Source: Acorus gramineus (Eukaryota; Streptophyta; Magnoliopsida; Acorales; Acoraceae). From it: a stretch of 64,000 nt of DNA. Of the stretch, positions 1 to 10,205 are shown in pieces. Every line of letters begins with the position of its first letter. The first letter of the stretch is position 1. A model generated the notes under the pieces. It searched no databases and was not told where the DNA came from. It was given only the letters and a program-made list of their open reading frames with translations. Position numbers and translations under genes: made by a program. The DNA is taken from contig JAUJYN010000070.1 of assembly GCA_030737835.1 (NCBI GenBank), forward strand, positions 228,586 through 292,585, in the 5' to 3' direction.

Positions 1-303
1 GTGCCATTTATGTAGTCACCAAACATACCTGGAGTGTATTGAACGAACAAGTGGTGCCATGTACACAATTTTTCCTGAACCAAGAGAAAGTGCCACGTCG
101 CAGATCTTTTATCTCCGCACGTCGAACTTCAAACCTGAGTGTATGAAGAAGAATGCCTTTTGTTGCGCTTCCTACAAATGGCACCAGCTGCGGGGCCCGA
201 TTTTTTCTCCAATCAGCACACCACAAACAAGGGGAGGATCCGGTCAACATGTAAGGAGTGACCTACAAAAACATGAGAGTAAACTCTATAACGATCAAGT
301 TAG
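1..303. other. Left flank with an exon-like segment related to 2608-2711
   Basis: Bases 1 to about 104 closely match 2608-2711 and the corresponding part of the second copy near 43274-43377. The shared stretch contains a possible minus-strand exon end, CTCCAG followed by GTATG. The minus strand is open across most of 8-250, but the family is not recognisable. Bases 105-303 have no partner elsewhere in the window that I could find. I see no complete gene. Confidence 0.4.
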
Positions 304-994
304 TAATCATAAAAAAGAAAGAAGATTTCTATGTGAACCTCCTTAGTTGGTATATAATTTTTTTTTTAAATATGATTAAGATTATTTTTTTAAAAAATAT
401 GATTATGACATATCATCATTTTTATTGGGATAATGATATAACGAAAAAAATTTATAGACCTAAAGGAAAAGTGACCCAGATTTCATTTTTGTTTTACCCT
501 CTATTATTTAGCAATTACTCATATTTATTTGTTCAAAATTTATAATCATATAACAATAAATATAATTTATCTATTACTTATTTATTAAAAAAAGAAAAGT
601 GATCCAATTTTCATTACTATTTTACCCTCCCATAAATTTAACAATTACTCATACCAATGTAATCAAAATTTAAAATTAGATAAATCATAAATATAATTTT
701 TTATTTTAAAATCATATTTAAATAAATCATTTCAGTATATTCAGTTATTTATAATTTCAAATTAAAAATATTTATCAAAATATTTTATAAAGACTTGTTA
801 TGTTATTTTATATTAAAAAACATACAATTACATGGCCTACAAATTTATTAATTTATATTAAATAGAATGAATTTTTGAATGATTCAGTACTCTACAAACA
901 TTTCATCTATATCGTGCATTCTATCAATACTATAATAACATATTGTTAATTTAGATCCATGTGCATTAAACACATGTATTAAAACATGTATTAT
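304..994. other. AT-rich intergenic DNA, no gene seen
   Basis: Very AT-rich DNA with oligo-A/T runs and no convincing coding frame or splice pattern. It is repeated nearly base for base at 35235-35842. The match stops at about base 912 here, where copy B carries the end of its 5.6-kb element, and resumes at the GATCCATG motif at 954, which matches 41462. Confidence 0.6.
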
Positions 995-1524
995 GGGAAA
1001 AATCCATATAACCCCTTGTAAATTGACTGAAATCCATATAACCCCCTGACTTTTTTTAAAATCCATATAACCTTGAAAATATTTAGTAAATCCAAATAAC
1101 TCCCTGAATAAAATTTACGTTTACAGATAATGAATATTTGTGAATATTATGTTTGGCTAACCCCGATAGAGAACACGGTATACCCAAAAAATCCTACAAT
1201 GTGTTAAAAATACAAAAAATCCTATGTAAATGACGATTTTACCATTCTGGATAGTTTTATAATATAATCAGAGAGGGTAAAATTATCATTTTCATAGGAA
1301 TTTTCACATTTTTAACACATTGTAGAGATTTTTTAGTATATTTTGTTTTTAGTAAGAGTTAATCAAATAAAATATTCACAAAACATTCATCATCTGTCAA
1401 CGAAAATTTTATTCACGGGGTTAATTAGATTTACTAGGTGTTTTTAGGGGGTTATATGGATTTTAAGAAAAGGCAGGGGGTTATATAGATTTTAATCAGC
1501 CAAGGGGTTGTATGGATTTTTCCC
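995..1524. mobile_element. Foldback MITE of about 530 bp, copy A
   Basis: The element starts GGGAAAAATCCATATAACCC and ends with the near-exact reverse complement, GGGTTGTATGGATTTTTCCC. The inverted arms extend for roughly 250 bp each, so most of the element is palindromic. A related motif (ATCCATATAACC type) recurs three times in the left arm and its complement three times in the right arm. There is no coding capacity. The flanks read TTAT before and TATA after, so the target duplication is not resolved and the superfamily is uncertain. Copies occur at 41662-42205 and, much decayed, around 32270-32670. Confidence 0.75.
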
Positions 1525-2235
1525 TATAATAAAATAACATAACAAATCTTTATAAATTAATTGTGACAGATTTAGTGAACAATTTTAATTTTGAATTACT
1601 AAAATTTGAATATATTGTAAGATTTTAAAATCTTGATATATTTATAACTTACCTGATTTGTAATCTTACATTTTGAATAAATAAATATGAGTAATTGTTA
1701 AATTTATGGGATAGTAAAATCAAAATAAATCTGGCTTATTTTACTTTTAATAAGTGATTCAAGGAATTAAAGTTTCCAATTGCCTATGGTTATCTGTTAT
1801 TAAAGTTTAACAATGTAATAAGAAAATTGATCATTTATTCTCATTTGTGACACCTAGGAGTGCTATTTATTAAAAAATGCAATGTCAGTCAAGGTTGGTT
1901 CATCGTGTTGACATTAATTCATTAATGTAAGAGTACTCACAAGTCATAAAAAATATGGAAATGTTAATCTAAATTAAAAAATTAAAGAATCTGAGGTTAT
2001 ATTTTGATTGGTTTAATTTTAAAAAATTTACCTTCCACCTAACAGAATATGTTTTCATGATCATGAATATTGTTCCTACATAGTATTTGAAATGAGTGAG
2101 GGATGATAATTTCAAATTCTATATATAAATAAAGACACAAGCTTCAACTGAAACTTAGAAATGCATGATAATTTCAAATTCTATGTATAAACATTAAAAA
2201 AAGGAATGAATTCATTACCTACTTAAATACAATAC
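1525..2235. other. AT-rich DNA, no gene seen
   Basis: No coding region is visible. Bases 1751-1885 recur at 26334-26460 (right flank of the retrotransposon) and at about 42414-42545. Bases 1897-1976 recur in inverted orientation at the start of each 518-bp unit at 26521, 27039 and 27557. Confidence 0.55.
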
Positions 2236-4015
2236 CAGCTCCAGGGCAACTATTTCCAATGAGTCTCTCAATGAAACCCTGTATCATATGGATGCAAACA
2301 TCAGCAGATTGTGGTAGTCAAGTATTATCCATGTTAAAATAAAGAAGGAAAGACTCGCATGGGCTGGTTTGATGTCCATGAACAGGAGAAGCAGACGTTA
2401 ATTACAAACCCCAAATTAATGTGTGTTCAATTACGGTTCCTAAAACAATAAATCAGCATCAATCAGTCTTCATTTAATAGAAATGAGCTTTGTGCATTAA
2501 CGCAGAAAAGAATATCGTTGCGACAACAAATTGCACTCCCCGTAAAACAAATACCACATTTATGCAAGAAAATCTCGGTAACTAAGCCTATAACGTAGGA
2601 AAAGAATGTGCCATTCATGTAGTCACCAAACATACCTGGAGTGTATTGAACGAACAAGTGGTGGTGCAATATACACAATTTTTCCAGAACCAGGAGAAAG
2701 TGCCACGTGGCGCTACATCAATTAGTTCTCAAAGATCACCTTAAAGCAAAACAATCAACTAGAAACAAATTAGAATTATATTTATACGATGTTTGGAGAA
2801 ACAAAATTAAATCATTAAAATCCACAACTAAACATAATTTCAAAAAAATGAAATTACACTTACAGCATAGAGATCTTCACCAGTTAATAACTCACCAACA
2901 GATGTGACAATGAAGATAAACTGGGTTTCAAAATCGAAAATGCAAAACCCAAGTTATCCTAAAAAAATTTGAATATAAAAAATCACATAGAATAAAAAAA
3001 ATTACCCAAGTTTTTAGACTTGAATTCAATGCTATAAACACCTGTGTGTCTGAATATAAGTATCAAAAGGAACTCATACTCCTTGCTATGCAATAACATA
3101 ATGTCCATAGTACATGAAATGACAAGGTATCACATCAAAATGGTACCAGATACACCTGCAACAAGTAAGTAAAAATAGAGGTCTACATAGAATAATTCTA
3201 CTGCAAAAAGTCATATATACCTAATGCATATAATAAGAGGTTATATCTATGAGTAAGAAAGGCAATGGATGATTAAGAACACATAAAATCAGTTTAAAAA
3301 AAAAAACCTGGAAGCCATCGACAAATTATCAGCTCAAACAAAGATTACCAAAATTGTCCAAAATTCTTGGACTCACGTATATTTCAAAAATAAAGAAACA
3401 CAAACGAAATCAATGATTACCTTCGTGACTCACAGAAAAAGATCAAACAAACTCATTGGATACTTAACTTTTAAATAAGAAGTCCCTACGACCCTAATAA
3501 TTTTTTTGTAAACCACCAAGTTAAAACCAATCAGTGAAACTCAGTATAACCCAAATATCCCTAAATTTCATGAGTAAACTTTAAACATACCACTTTCCAT
3601 CCCCCAATTTTTTTAATAAATTAATGAAACAACTGACCTTTTATGGAAACTTCACCATCATCAAAGATGATGTATAGGTTTTGAGAAGGTTTGAACCCGC
3701 AATTGGTTGACAAGTTGCAGTGCACAACAAGAGCTTTACGTTGGAGACCAATTTTAATCATACAATACTGCAAAAAGTTATCACATAACCAGAAAAAAAG
3801 GAGATACAAAGAGAGAGCGAGAGAGTGTGTGTGTGGGTGTGTGTAAATAATTAAACATATAAAAAATCAACCCTGTAAATCATCCATCGACAAGTGAACA
3901 TCTAACCTTAAAAATGATATGCCACAGGGCCCCAGCTGCAAAACTGCCATTAGTAACTTGATAAAGAACATCATGAAATTCAATAAGTTGTTGCCAATTC
4001 AAAGCTAAAACAACA
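2236..4015 (-). pseudogene. Exons of an unrecognised host gene, copy A
   Basis: At least three minus-strand segments look like genuine exons. One covers 4015-3907 (109 nt, acceptor TTCTTATCAG, donor GTTAGA) and encodes 36 residues including WQQLIEFHDVLYQVTNGSF. The next covers 3767-3638 (130 nt, acceptor TTTTGCAG, donor GTCAGT) and encodes 43 residues including KALVVHCNLSTNCGF. The splice phases match: the first ends on a codon boundary and the second starts in frame. A third, 2920-2864 (57 nt, donor GTAAGTG), encodes 19 residues including VTSVGELLTGEDLYA. A fourth possible exon ends at 2236 (ADVCIHMIQGFIERLIGN) but has an in-frame TGA just upstream. I do not recognise the protein. Upstream exons are cut off by the retrotransposon at about 4710, so this is a gene fragment. 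An identical arrangement lies at 42902-44685. Confidence 0.5.
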
Positions 4016-4709
4016 CTGATAAGAAGAGACAATCATGCTTTCGTCCAAGTGCAGCAAGGGAAAATAAAACAAAAATAATAAGACAGATAAAACCAAATTT
4101 TAAAGACACAAGAAAAAAGAAAACAAATAAACAATATTAAATAAGGGAAAACCAATACCTCACCCAAATCCCCTGTTCGCAGTGAAACACTCACATACAT
4201 TTCAAAAACATGTCACATCTATCATACCACACACACACATCACACTTATTCCCACACAAACAATTTATGCACAGTTATAGTTGTCATTTAAAAAGACAAA
4301 CTCTCATCCACCACTTATCCACACTTTACCAAGATAAACCAATCAACAAAATTGTTAATTTTACATTTTCCAATGAAAATAACAGAAATGACAATCATAC
4401 AAAATTTGCTTATTCTGTATGGAATGTTATCTATCCGGTATAACAATCGTAGGCGAATAAATCTATGTCACACACCAAAAGGGTGGTTAGTTGATAAACA
4501 AAAAAAAAATTGTTTATTTCACTTAATGGGGTGTGACATCAAGTTATTCACCCCTGATAATTATATCGAGATAGACAACAATCCCTACACAATAAGCAAG
4601 TTTTTGTTTTGTTGCCTTTTCTATTAGTCTCATTGGAAAATGTAAAAATGACATTTTTGTTATTTGTATAACCTTGGATAAAAGAAGTTTATAATTTTTT
4701 AAATGACGG
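4016..4709. other. AT-rich DNA between host exons and truncated gag
   Basis: No gene is supported apart from a possible further minus-strand exon end near 4160 (GATTTGGGTGAG before GTATTGG). The junction with the retrotransposon is at about 4710, where gag-like DNA begins abruptly at TCTTCGTAGGG. The same junction is present at 45381, so it predates the segmental duplication. Confidence 0.5.
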
Positions 4710-5867
4710 TTCTTCGTAGGGTCGGGAGGTGGCTTCTTTAAGGTTGTTCCCCCCTTAGGCGTTGGGGTGACAGAGATAGGGGTCGTCACCTTTCGGTTGG
4801 CAAGCGCGGCATCCTCCTCCAACCGGAGGTAGCCGTCGACCTGTGACAATATGTCAGCCATGTCGACGGGAGGCTTTCAGACGAGGGACTCGTAGAAGTT
4901 CCCGGTCGCCACCAGTCCTGAGCGGAAGGCCATCGCGGCAGTCCTTGGGTCACAGTCGTCGACCTGAGTCATCTTGGTACTGAAACGCATGAGGTAATCC
5001 TTCAATCGTTCGCCTTCAGCTTGTCTCATCTCAAAGAGGTTGGCAACATCTTTTTTCTGCTTGCAATGGCAGATGTAGTGGCCGATGAAGAGTTCGCATA
5101 GGGAAAGCTGGAGACAGAGCCCGGGGTGAGCTTCTGGAACCAAGCGAGGGCTTGCCCACCGAGACTTTGGAGAAAGACCTTACAGAGCAGGGCGTCATCC
5201 CCGGCTTCGAGGGACATGCACTATTGAAACAAGAACAGGTGCTCTCTCGGGTCCGTCTTTCCCTCGTAAAGTTTAAATTTCGGGGGAGTGAATTTCTCCG
5301 GACAAGGGGTGCGGAGGATGTCCGCTAATAGCGGGGACAAGTGGATCAATTCTGCCGTCTCGAGCAAGTGGTTAGCGGCGGTGCGTGGTCTCATGGTGCG
5401 GAACCGCTGGTCCATTGCCTTCATTAGATCTTCGCGAAGTCTTGGGTCATCTTGGCGTGGCCTCTTGGAATTGACGGCCACGTTCGACGAACCGGCAAGT
5501 TCTTCGACATGAAGGGGATTTGCCTTAGGATCTACGCAATGCAGGTGTTCGCCCATGTGCGGGGCGTTGGGTTGCGCAGGTGGGACGACCTCCGCAGGTT
5601 GTCGGTCGTTCTCCCATGGGTTCGCCCATGTGCCCCGTTTTCTTGTTCCGGCGGGTTGTCCAGCCTTAGGATTCTCGCGTCGCGTCTCGTCCATGGAACG
5701 ACGGAGACCTTCAACCTCAAGACCGGCTTCGTCCACGTGGCGTTGCGGATCAACTCCGTCGGAGCGCGGGTTTTCCCTCGGCAGACTTCCAGGATCAGAC
5801 GAAGCGCTACGTAGTACTGATCGGATGACCGGGGTGGAAGAGACGGAAGGTTTTTCTTGGGGGGCAT
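4710..5867 (-). pseudogene. Truncated Ty3/gypsy gag, copy A
   Basis: Minus-strand remnants of a retrotransposon Gag capsid protein. In reading order: a charged N-terminal part with heptad-like EAEGLRRSMDETRREN; the segment KFKLYEGKTDPREHLFLF; a stop; then the core LQSLGGQALAWFQKL, followed by LFIGHY and EGERLKDYLMRFS, typical of the Retrotrans_gag family. It ends in MADILSQVDGYLRLEEDAA. Frameshifts and stops separate the pieces. The first ATG (5867, MPPKKNLPS) is in a different frame from the rest, so the true start is uncertain. The zinc-knuckle end and all of pol are missing: at 4710 it runs into AT-rich host DNA. It lies on the far side of the LTR at 5908-6480 from the main element, as expected for two elements that shared one LTR. 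Confidence 0.8.
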
Positions 5868-5907
5868 GATTTCGATCACGCGCGTCCCCTTACCTGACGC
5901 GCCAAGC

Positions 5908-6480
5908 TGGAGGTACAGAAATTGACAATCCGGATTCGGGTCGTCAAGATCCGCCGACTCTGCTCCTCCCAATCTCCTCCTTGGTCCTGTCGGCTTCCCT
6001 CCTTCTAAGGCAAGGTGGTAGTTTGTTTGTGATTGAACCTCGAGATCTTTCTCTAGACTGCCTACGTACCCCTCCTGACTTTTGGCTCTCAATTTGTCTG
6101 TGGGGATCAAGTCATACGTAGTTCCTATTTATAGTGTTCTCCCCAACCCTTAGGATCATCTGAAGATCATATCTACATGGATCGGATGGAGTCCTGGATT
6201 GTTGGGATCAATCTCATCCTATTGAGATTTACTTCATCTGTGACCTAGATTTGCTCAGATTCTGGGTTTGACTTATTCCTGAGACCTATCCATTTGGCCC
6301 TAGTGGATAAGTGTCCCATGATTTAGGATTTGTTGGATCTGCATTCTCTAACCCAGTCAACTGCCAGGCGGGCCGGATTCACCGACGAGGGGTGATCCAG
6401 GTCGTGGGTTTCCACCTAAGCGGGTCGTGGGTCTTCGTCGCGTGGGGCTCTACGGATGGGCCTCATTTTTGGGCCCTATA
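5908..6480 (-). repeat. LTR of the Tat-type retrotransposon (left)
   Basis: About 573 bp matching 25774-26333 and 46573-47143. On the minus strand it should read TG...CA: the 3' end is ...GTACCTCCA, next to the gag leader (GCTTGGCGCGTCAGG). The 5' end reads TATAGGGCCC where the right LTR has TGTAGGGCCC, so the terminal TG has mutated. It is flanked by internal retrotransposon DNA on both sides (gag to the left, 3' region to the right), so it serves as 3' LTR of the large element and 5' LTR of the truncated one. Confidence 0.8.
6125..6134 (-). promoter_or_regulatory. TATA box in LTR
   Basis: The minus strand reads CTATAAATAG, a good plant TATA box inside the LTR, about 260 bases upstream of gag. 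The LTR at 46573-47143 keeps the same motif. The right LTR has CTTTAAATAG near 25986-25995, which weakens it. Confidence 0.55.
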
Positions 6481-6891
6481 GATGCCCACTTTTTTCTACC
6501 TAATGGGGGGGCCAGGGGCGCCCCAATCTGGTGGAAAGAAATACCCTCTGGAGCGACATGTGGGGGACGGTACTGATTGCCGAGGACCAATGTTCATGTC
6601 GATCTTCGTACATTCCTTAATCATGGCGGAATGTAGAGGGACTGACGTCGATTGAGATGCTCGTATTGCGATGCGAGGGTTCCCGAGGGAATTAAGGCGC
6701 CAGGCCACATCGGCTGTCCGCTCGTATTGTGAGACAAAGATTGCTGAGGGGACTGACGCCCGTCTTTTTATCTAGCCGTCGTTGGGGGGGCCCGCCGTCT
6801 CGTTCCGAGGTGGTTTAATGCTCGGGTGGCATTAGTGAGCCCGTGGATAGACGAGGGGGCGCTCGAAGATCGAGACGGTTGCTGTTCACGT

Positions 6892-6899
6892 TATAAAAG
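6892..6899 (+). promoter_or_regulatory. TATA box of the antisense gene (first copy)
   Basis: TATAAAAG in the context CACGTTATAAAAGGAG, about 86 bases upstream of the ATG at 6985. The same motif at the same spacing precedes the other two copies of this gene (8987 and 47555). It is on the + strand, opposite to gag and pol. Confidence 0.6.
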
Positions 6900-6984
6900 G
6901 AGAGAAGCTGGCCGAACTATTGCTCGATTCGACCCTTCCTAAACTCTCTTCTTCTCGTGCTTCTGACTTTCCCGTTCGTCTACC

Positions 6985-8249
6985 ATGGCTGCCCTTCCGA
7001 GAGGTATCTTCGAGAGGAGGGATCGATATGCCCCCGAGATCGAGGATGGAGAGGGGCTCCGTCTGGGAGAGGCGTATTTCTCCCACCACCATCTCTCGAT
7101 CATCCTTCTTCCCCTTCATCCTCTCATTCCTACCTTTCTCACATGTTTCGGCCTCGCGCCGCTCCAGGTGCACCCGAACGTCTTCCGCATCCTGCACGCG
7201 ACGCTTTACCTCAACGAGATGAGGGGTACGGCCTTCGGATCGCCGAGGTCATGTATTGTTATCGTTTCGCGGTGTATCTGTACGAGTGGTGCCGCTTTTA
7301 CTTTGTCACCAACGGGTGACGTCGCCTTCTGTTTGTTCTCCCAGACGTTGACCGGAGGTGGAAGGAGGAGGTGGTCGCCCTTAGCGGGGTGTGGCAGTGC
7401 CCGATTCGTGGGACGCCCCCGGTGCCGAAGAGGTTAGGGACCCTCCATAAGTGCTCACATTGAGTCCCCCCTTCTTTTTGTTGTTTTCTCCTTTTTCGGG
7501 TGCCTCACGTGCATGCTACTGTGCAATGCAAGACGTGTTGATCTAGGGAGGGAGTTGTCCAGTTCCTGAGCCCGTTTCATGGAGGAGACGGTCTTTCCGG
7601 CCCTTTGGACCTTTGTCTGGGATGCTTCCCTCCGTTGATCGACGTCCACACCCTGATGGCCGACGCCGAGTGGTTACTGTCCCTGTGCTATACACGTTGG
7701 TCACCGGGGGGCGAGGGCCCATCCCACGCTGGTGATCACCGTTCTCGTCCGGACTCTGAGTCTTCTTCTGGTTGGGAGGATGAGGAGAACAGCGATGCCA
7801 AGTGGGACTTTGACAACGTCAAGGGAGCAGCCCCAGCGAACCCTATCCTTGATCCGAGGATATCTTCGCCAGGTGCTCTCGCTTGCGCTGAGGAGGCGGT
7901 GATGCATGCTGTGACTCAGGCGTCCCTGTTGGAGGCCGAGCGTGATGAGTATCGCCGCTCGGCTGAATACTGGCAGTCATGGGCGTTGGCGCGAGAGGCA
8001 TCAGAGGGTGATCTTGCGGACCAGGTCGACGCTGGTCTGAGGGTAACTTGCGCCAGGAGCTTGCGCGAGGGTTGGGATTCCGCCAATCTACCAGAGAGCC
8101 ATCCGCTGCTACACCACCCAGACTCTGTTGATGCGGCAGAGGGTTTTGGTCCGAGGATGTACCCGGAGCTCCCATCTCGATGCCGCTACCGTTCAGTGGT
8201 GCTCGGCGATGGTGGTAGCTTGTGTCCCCTTTTTTCCTTCTTTTTGTAA
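6985..8249 (+). pseudogene. Antisense ORF of the Tat element, putative gypsy-type transposon protein (first copy)
   Basis: Plus-strand gene between pol and the 3' LTR, opposite in direction to pol. The N-terminal part begins MAALPRGIFERR and contains YFSHHHLSIILLPLHP and NVFRILHATLYLNEM. A frameshift near 7226 and a TGA at 7317 break it, and the frame that continues (VDRRWKEEVVAL) ends at KCSH near 7460. A second open part (7605-8249) is acidic and rich in Glu, Ser and Asp, with AERDEYRRSAEYWQS as a likely coiled coil. The two parts may be exons with an intron around 7460-7600, since a hydrophobic T-rich stretch separates them. This pattern fits the plant 'putative gypsy type transposon' family (Transposase_28), whose function is unknown. 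A TATA box lies upstream and an AATAAA signal downstream. Confidence 0.6.
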
Positions 8250-8268
8250 CAGATGAAAGAACAATGTG

Positions 8269-8274
8269 AATAAA
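8269..8274 (+). terminator. Possible polyadenylation signal of the antisense gene
   Basis: AATAAA, about 20 bases after the stop of the second antisense part (8249). The copy at 48938-48943 is intact; the second gene in copy A has AATAGA at the matching place (about 10035). Confidence 0.45.
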
Positions 8275-8986
8275 AGGAAGTTTATTTTTGAACTAGTACC
8301 TTGCTTTGGGGATGATTTTGAGGGGGATTGGGGTCCGAGCGTCTGTAGCTCAGACCACCTAGACGGCAGGCTCCGGCTCTGCCCCCAGGCTTGAGCCAGT
8401 TCGCGACACAGCTCCTGAGTTGGGTTTGTGCCTTTAGCGGTGGAGTTTTCGAGTCGTATACTTGGCTTGAACTGTGAGTACGGCGTGGTCTCATGAGGCT
8501 CGTCCCTACCCTCTGGCGTCCACCTTGGAGGGAATTTTGTTAGTCCCTAGCTTGAACCGACTGACGGTGTCGCCCTACGGGAAGTCATGGGTCGGAATCT
8601 TGGCTTGAAGGAGCTGGTGGAAAGAAATACCCTCTAGAGCGACACGTGGGGGACGGTACTGATTGCCAAGGACCAATGTCTGTGTCGATCTTCGTACATT
8701 CCTTAATCATGGCGGAATGTAGGGTTCCGAGGGGCTGACGTTGACTGAGATGTTCGTATTGTGATGCGAGGGTTCGCGAGGGAGTTAAGGCGCGCCTCGC
8801 CACGTCGGCTGTCCGCTCATATTGCGAGGCAAAGATTGCTGAGGGGACTGACGCCCGTCTTTTTATCTAGCCATCGTTTGGGGGGCCCACCATCTCGTTT
8901 TAATTTGTTTTAATGCTCGGGCGGCATTAGTGGGCGCGTGGATAGACGAGGGGGCGCTCGAAGATCGAGAAGGTCGCTGTTCACGT

Positions 8987-8994
8987 TATAAAAG
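8987..8994 (+). promoter_or_regulatory. TATA box of the antisense gene (second copy)
   Basis: TATAAAAG about 94 bases before the ATG at 9088, in the same context as 6892-6899. Confidence 0.5.
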
Positions 8995-9087
8995 GAGGAA
9001 AGGAGAAGCTGGCCGAACTATTGCTCGATTCGACCCTTCCTAAACTCTCTCTTCTTCTCGTGCTTCTGACTTTCCCGTTCGTCTACC

Positions 9088-9984
9088 ATGGCCGCCCTTT
9101 CGAGAGGTATCTTCGAGCGGAGGGTTCGATACGCCCCCGGAGTTGAGGACAGAGAGGGGCTCCGTCCGGGGGAGGTGTATTTCTCCCACCACCATCTCTC
9201 GGTCATCCTTCTTCCCCTTCATCCTCTCATTCCTACCTTCCTCACCTGTTTTGGTCTCGCGCCGCTCCAGGTGCATCTGAACGTCTTCCGATCCTGCACA
9301 CGGCGCTCTACCTCAACGAGACGAGTGGGTAAGGCCATGGGATCGCCAAGGTCATGTATTGCTATCGTTTCGCAGTGTGTCCGTACGAGAGGCGCTGCTT
9401 TTATTTTTTTGCCAACGGGCGACGTCGCCTCCTATTCGTTCTCCCGGACGTTGACCGGAGGTGGGAGGAGGAGGTGGTCGCCCTTAGTGGGGCGTGGTAG
9501 TGCCTGATTCGTGGGGCGCCCCCCATGTCAAAGAGGTTCGGGACCCTCCATAAGTGCTCACATTGAGTCCCCCTTCTTTTTGTTGTTTTCTCCTTTTCGG
9601 GTGCCTCACGTGCATGCTACTATGCAATGCAGGACGTGTTGACCTAGGGAGGGAGTTGTCCAGTTCTCGAGCCCGTTCTCGAGCCCGTTTCATGGAGCAG
9701 TCGAGCGTGATGAGTATCGCCGCTCAGCCGAATACTGGCAGTCAGGGGAGTTGGTGCGAGAGGCATCTGAGGGTGATCTCGAGGACGAGGTCGACGCTGG
9801 TTCGAGGGTAACCTGCGCCAGGAGCTTACGCAATGGTTGGGACTCCGCCAATCTACCAGAGGGCCATCCACGGCTACACCACCCAGACTCTGTTGATGCG
9901 GCGGAGGGTTTTGGTCCGAGGAAGTACCCGGAGCTCCCATCCCGATGCTGCTACCGTTCGAGTGGTGCTCCGCGATGGTGGTAG
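9088..9984 (+). pseudogene. Antisense ORF of the Tat element, second internally deleted copy
   Basis: Begins MAALSRGIFERRVRY and matches the gene at 6985 for about 70 residues before a frameshift near 9285. The acidic middle part is deleted: the sequence jumps from CATGGAGCAG to TCGAGCGTGATGAG at about 9697. The tail (EASEGDLEDEVDAG) is retained to a stop at 9984. Its AATAAA signal has become AATAGA. It is a duplicated and decayed copy. Confidence 0.6.
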
Positions 9985-10205
9985 CTTGTGTCCCCTTTTT
10001 TCCTTCTTTTTGTAACAGATGTAAGAACAATGTGAATAGAAGGAAGTTTATTTTTGAACTAGTACCTTGCTTTGGGGATGATTTTGAGGGGGATTGGGGT
10101 TTGAGCGTCTATAGCTCAGACCACCTAGACGGCAGGCTCCGGCTCTGCCCCCAGGCTTGAGCCAGTTCGCGACACAACTCCTGAGTTGGGTCTGTGCCTC
10201 TAGCG

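Noticed and set aside
4210-4627. Plus-strand frames rich in His and Tyr next to the truncated gag (also 44852-45298)
   Set aside because: AT-rich sequence with no splice sites or family resemblance; both copies simply repeat the same DNA.
5288-5869. Plus-strand frames over gag
   Set aside because: The minus-strand reading carries the Gag motifs; these are antisense shadows in GC-rich DNA.
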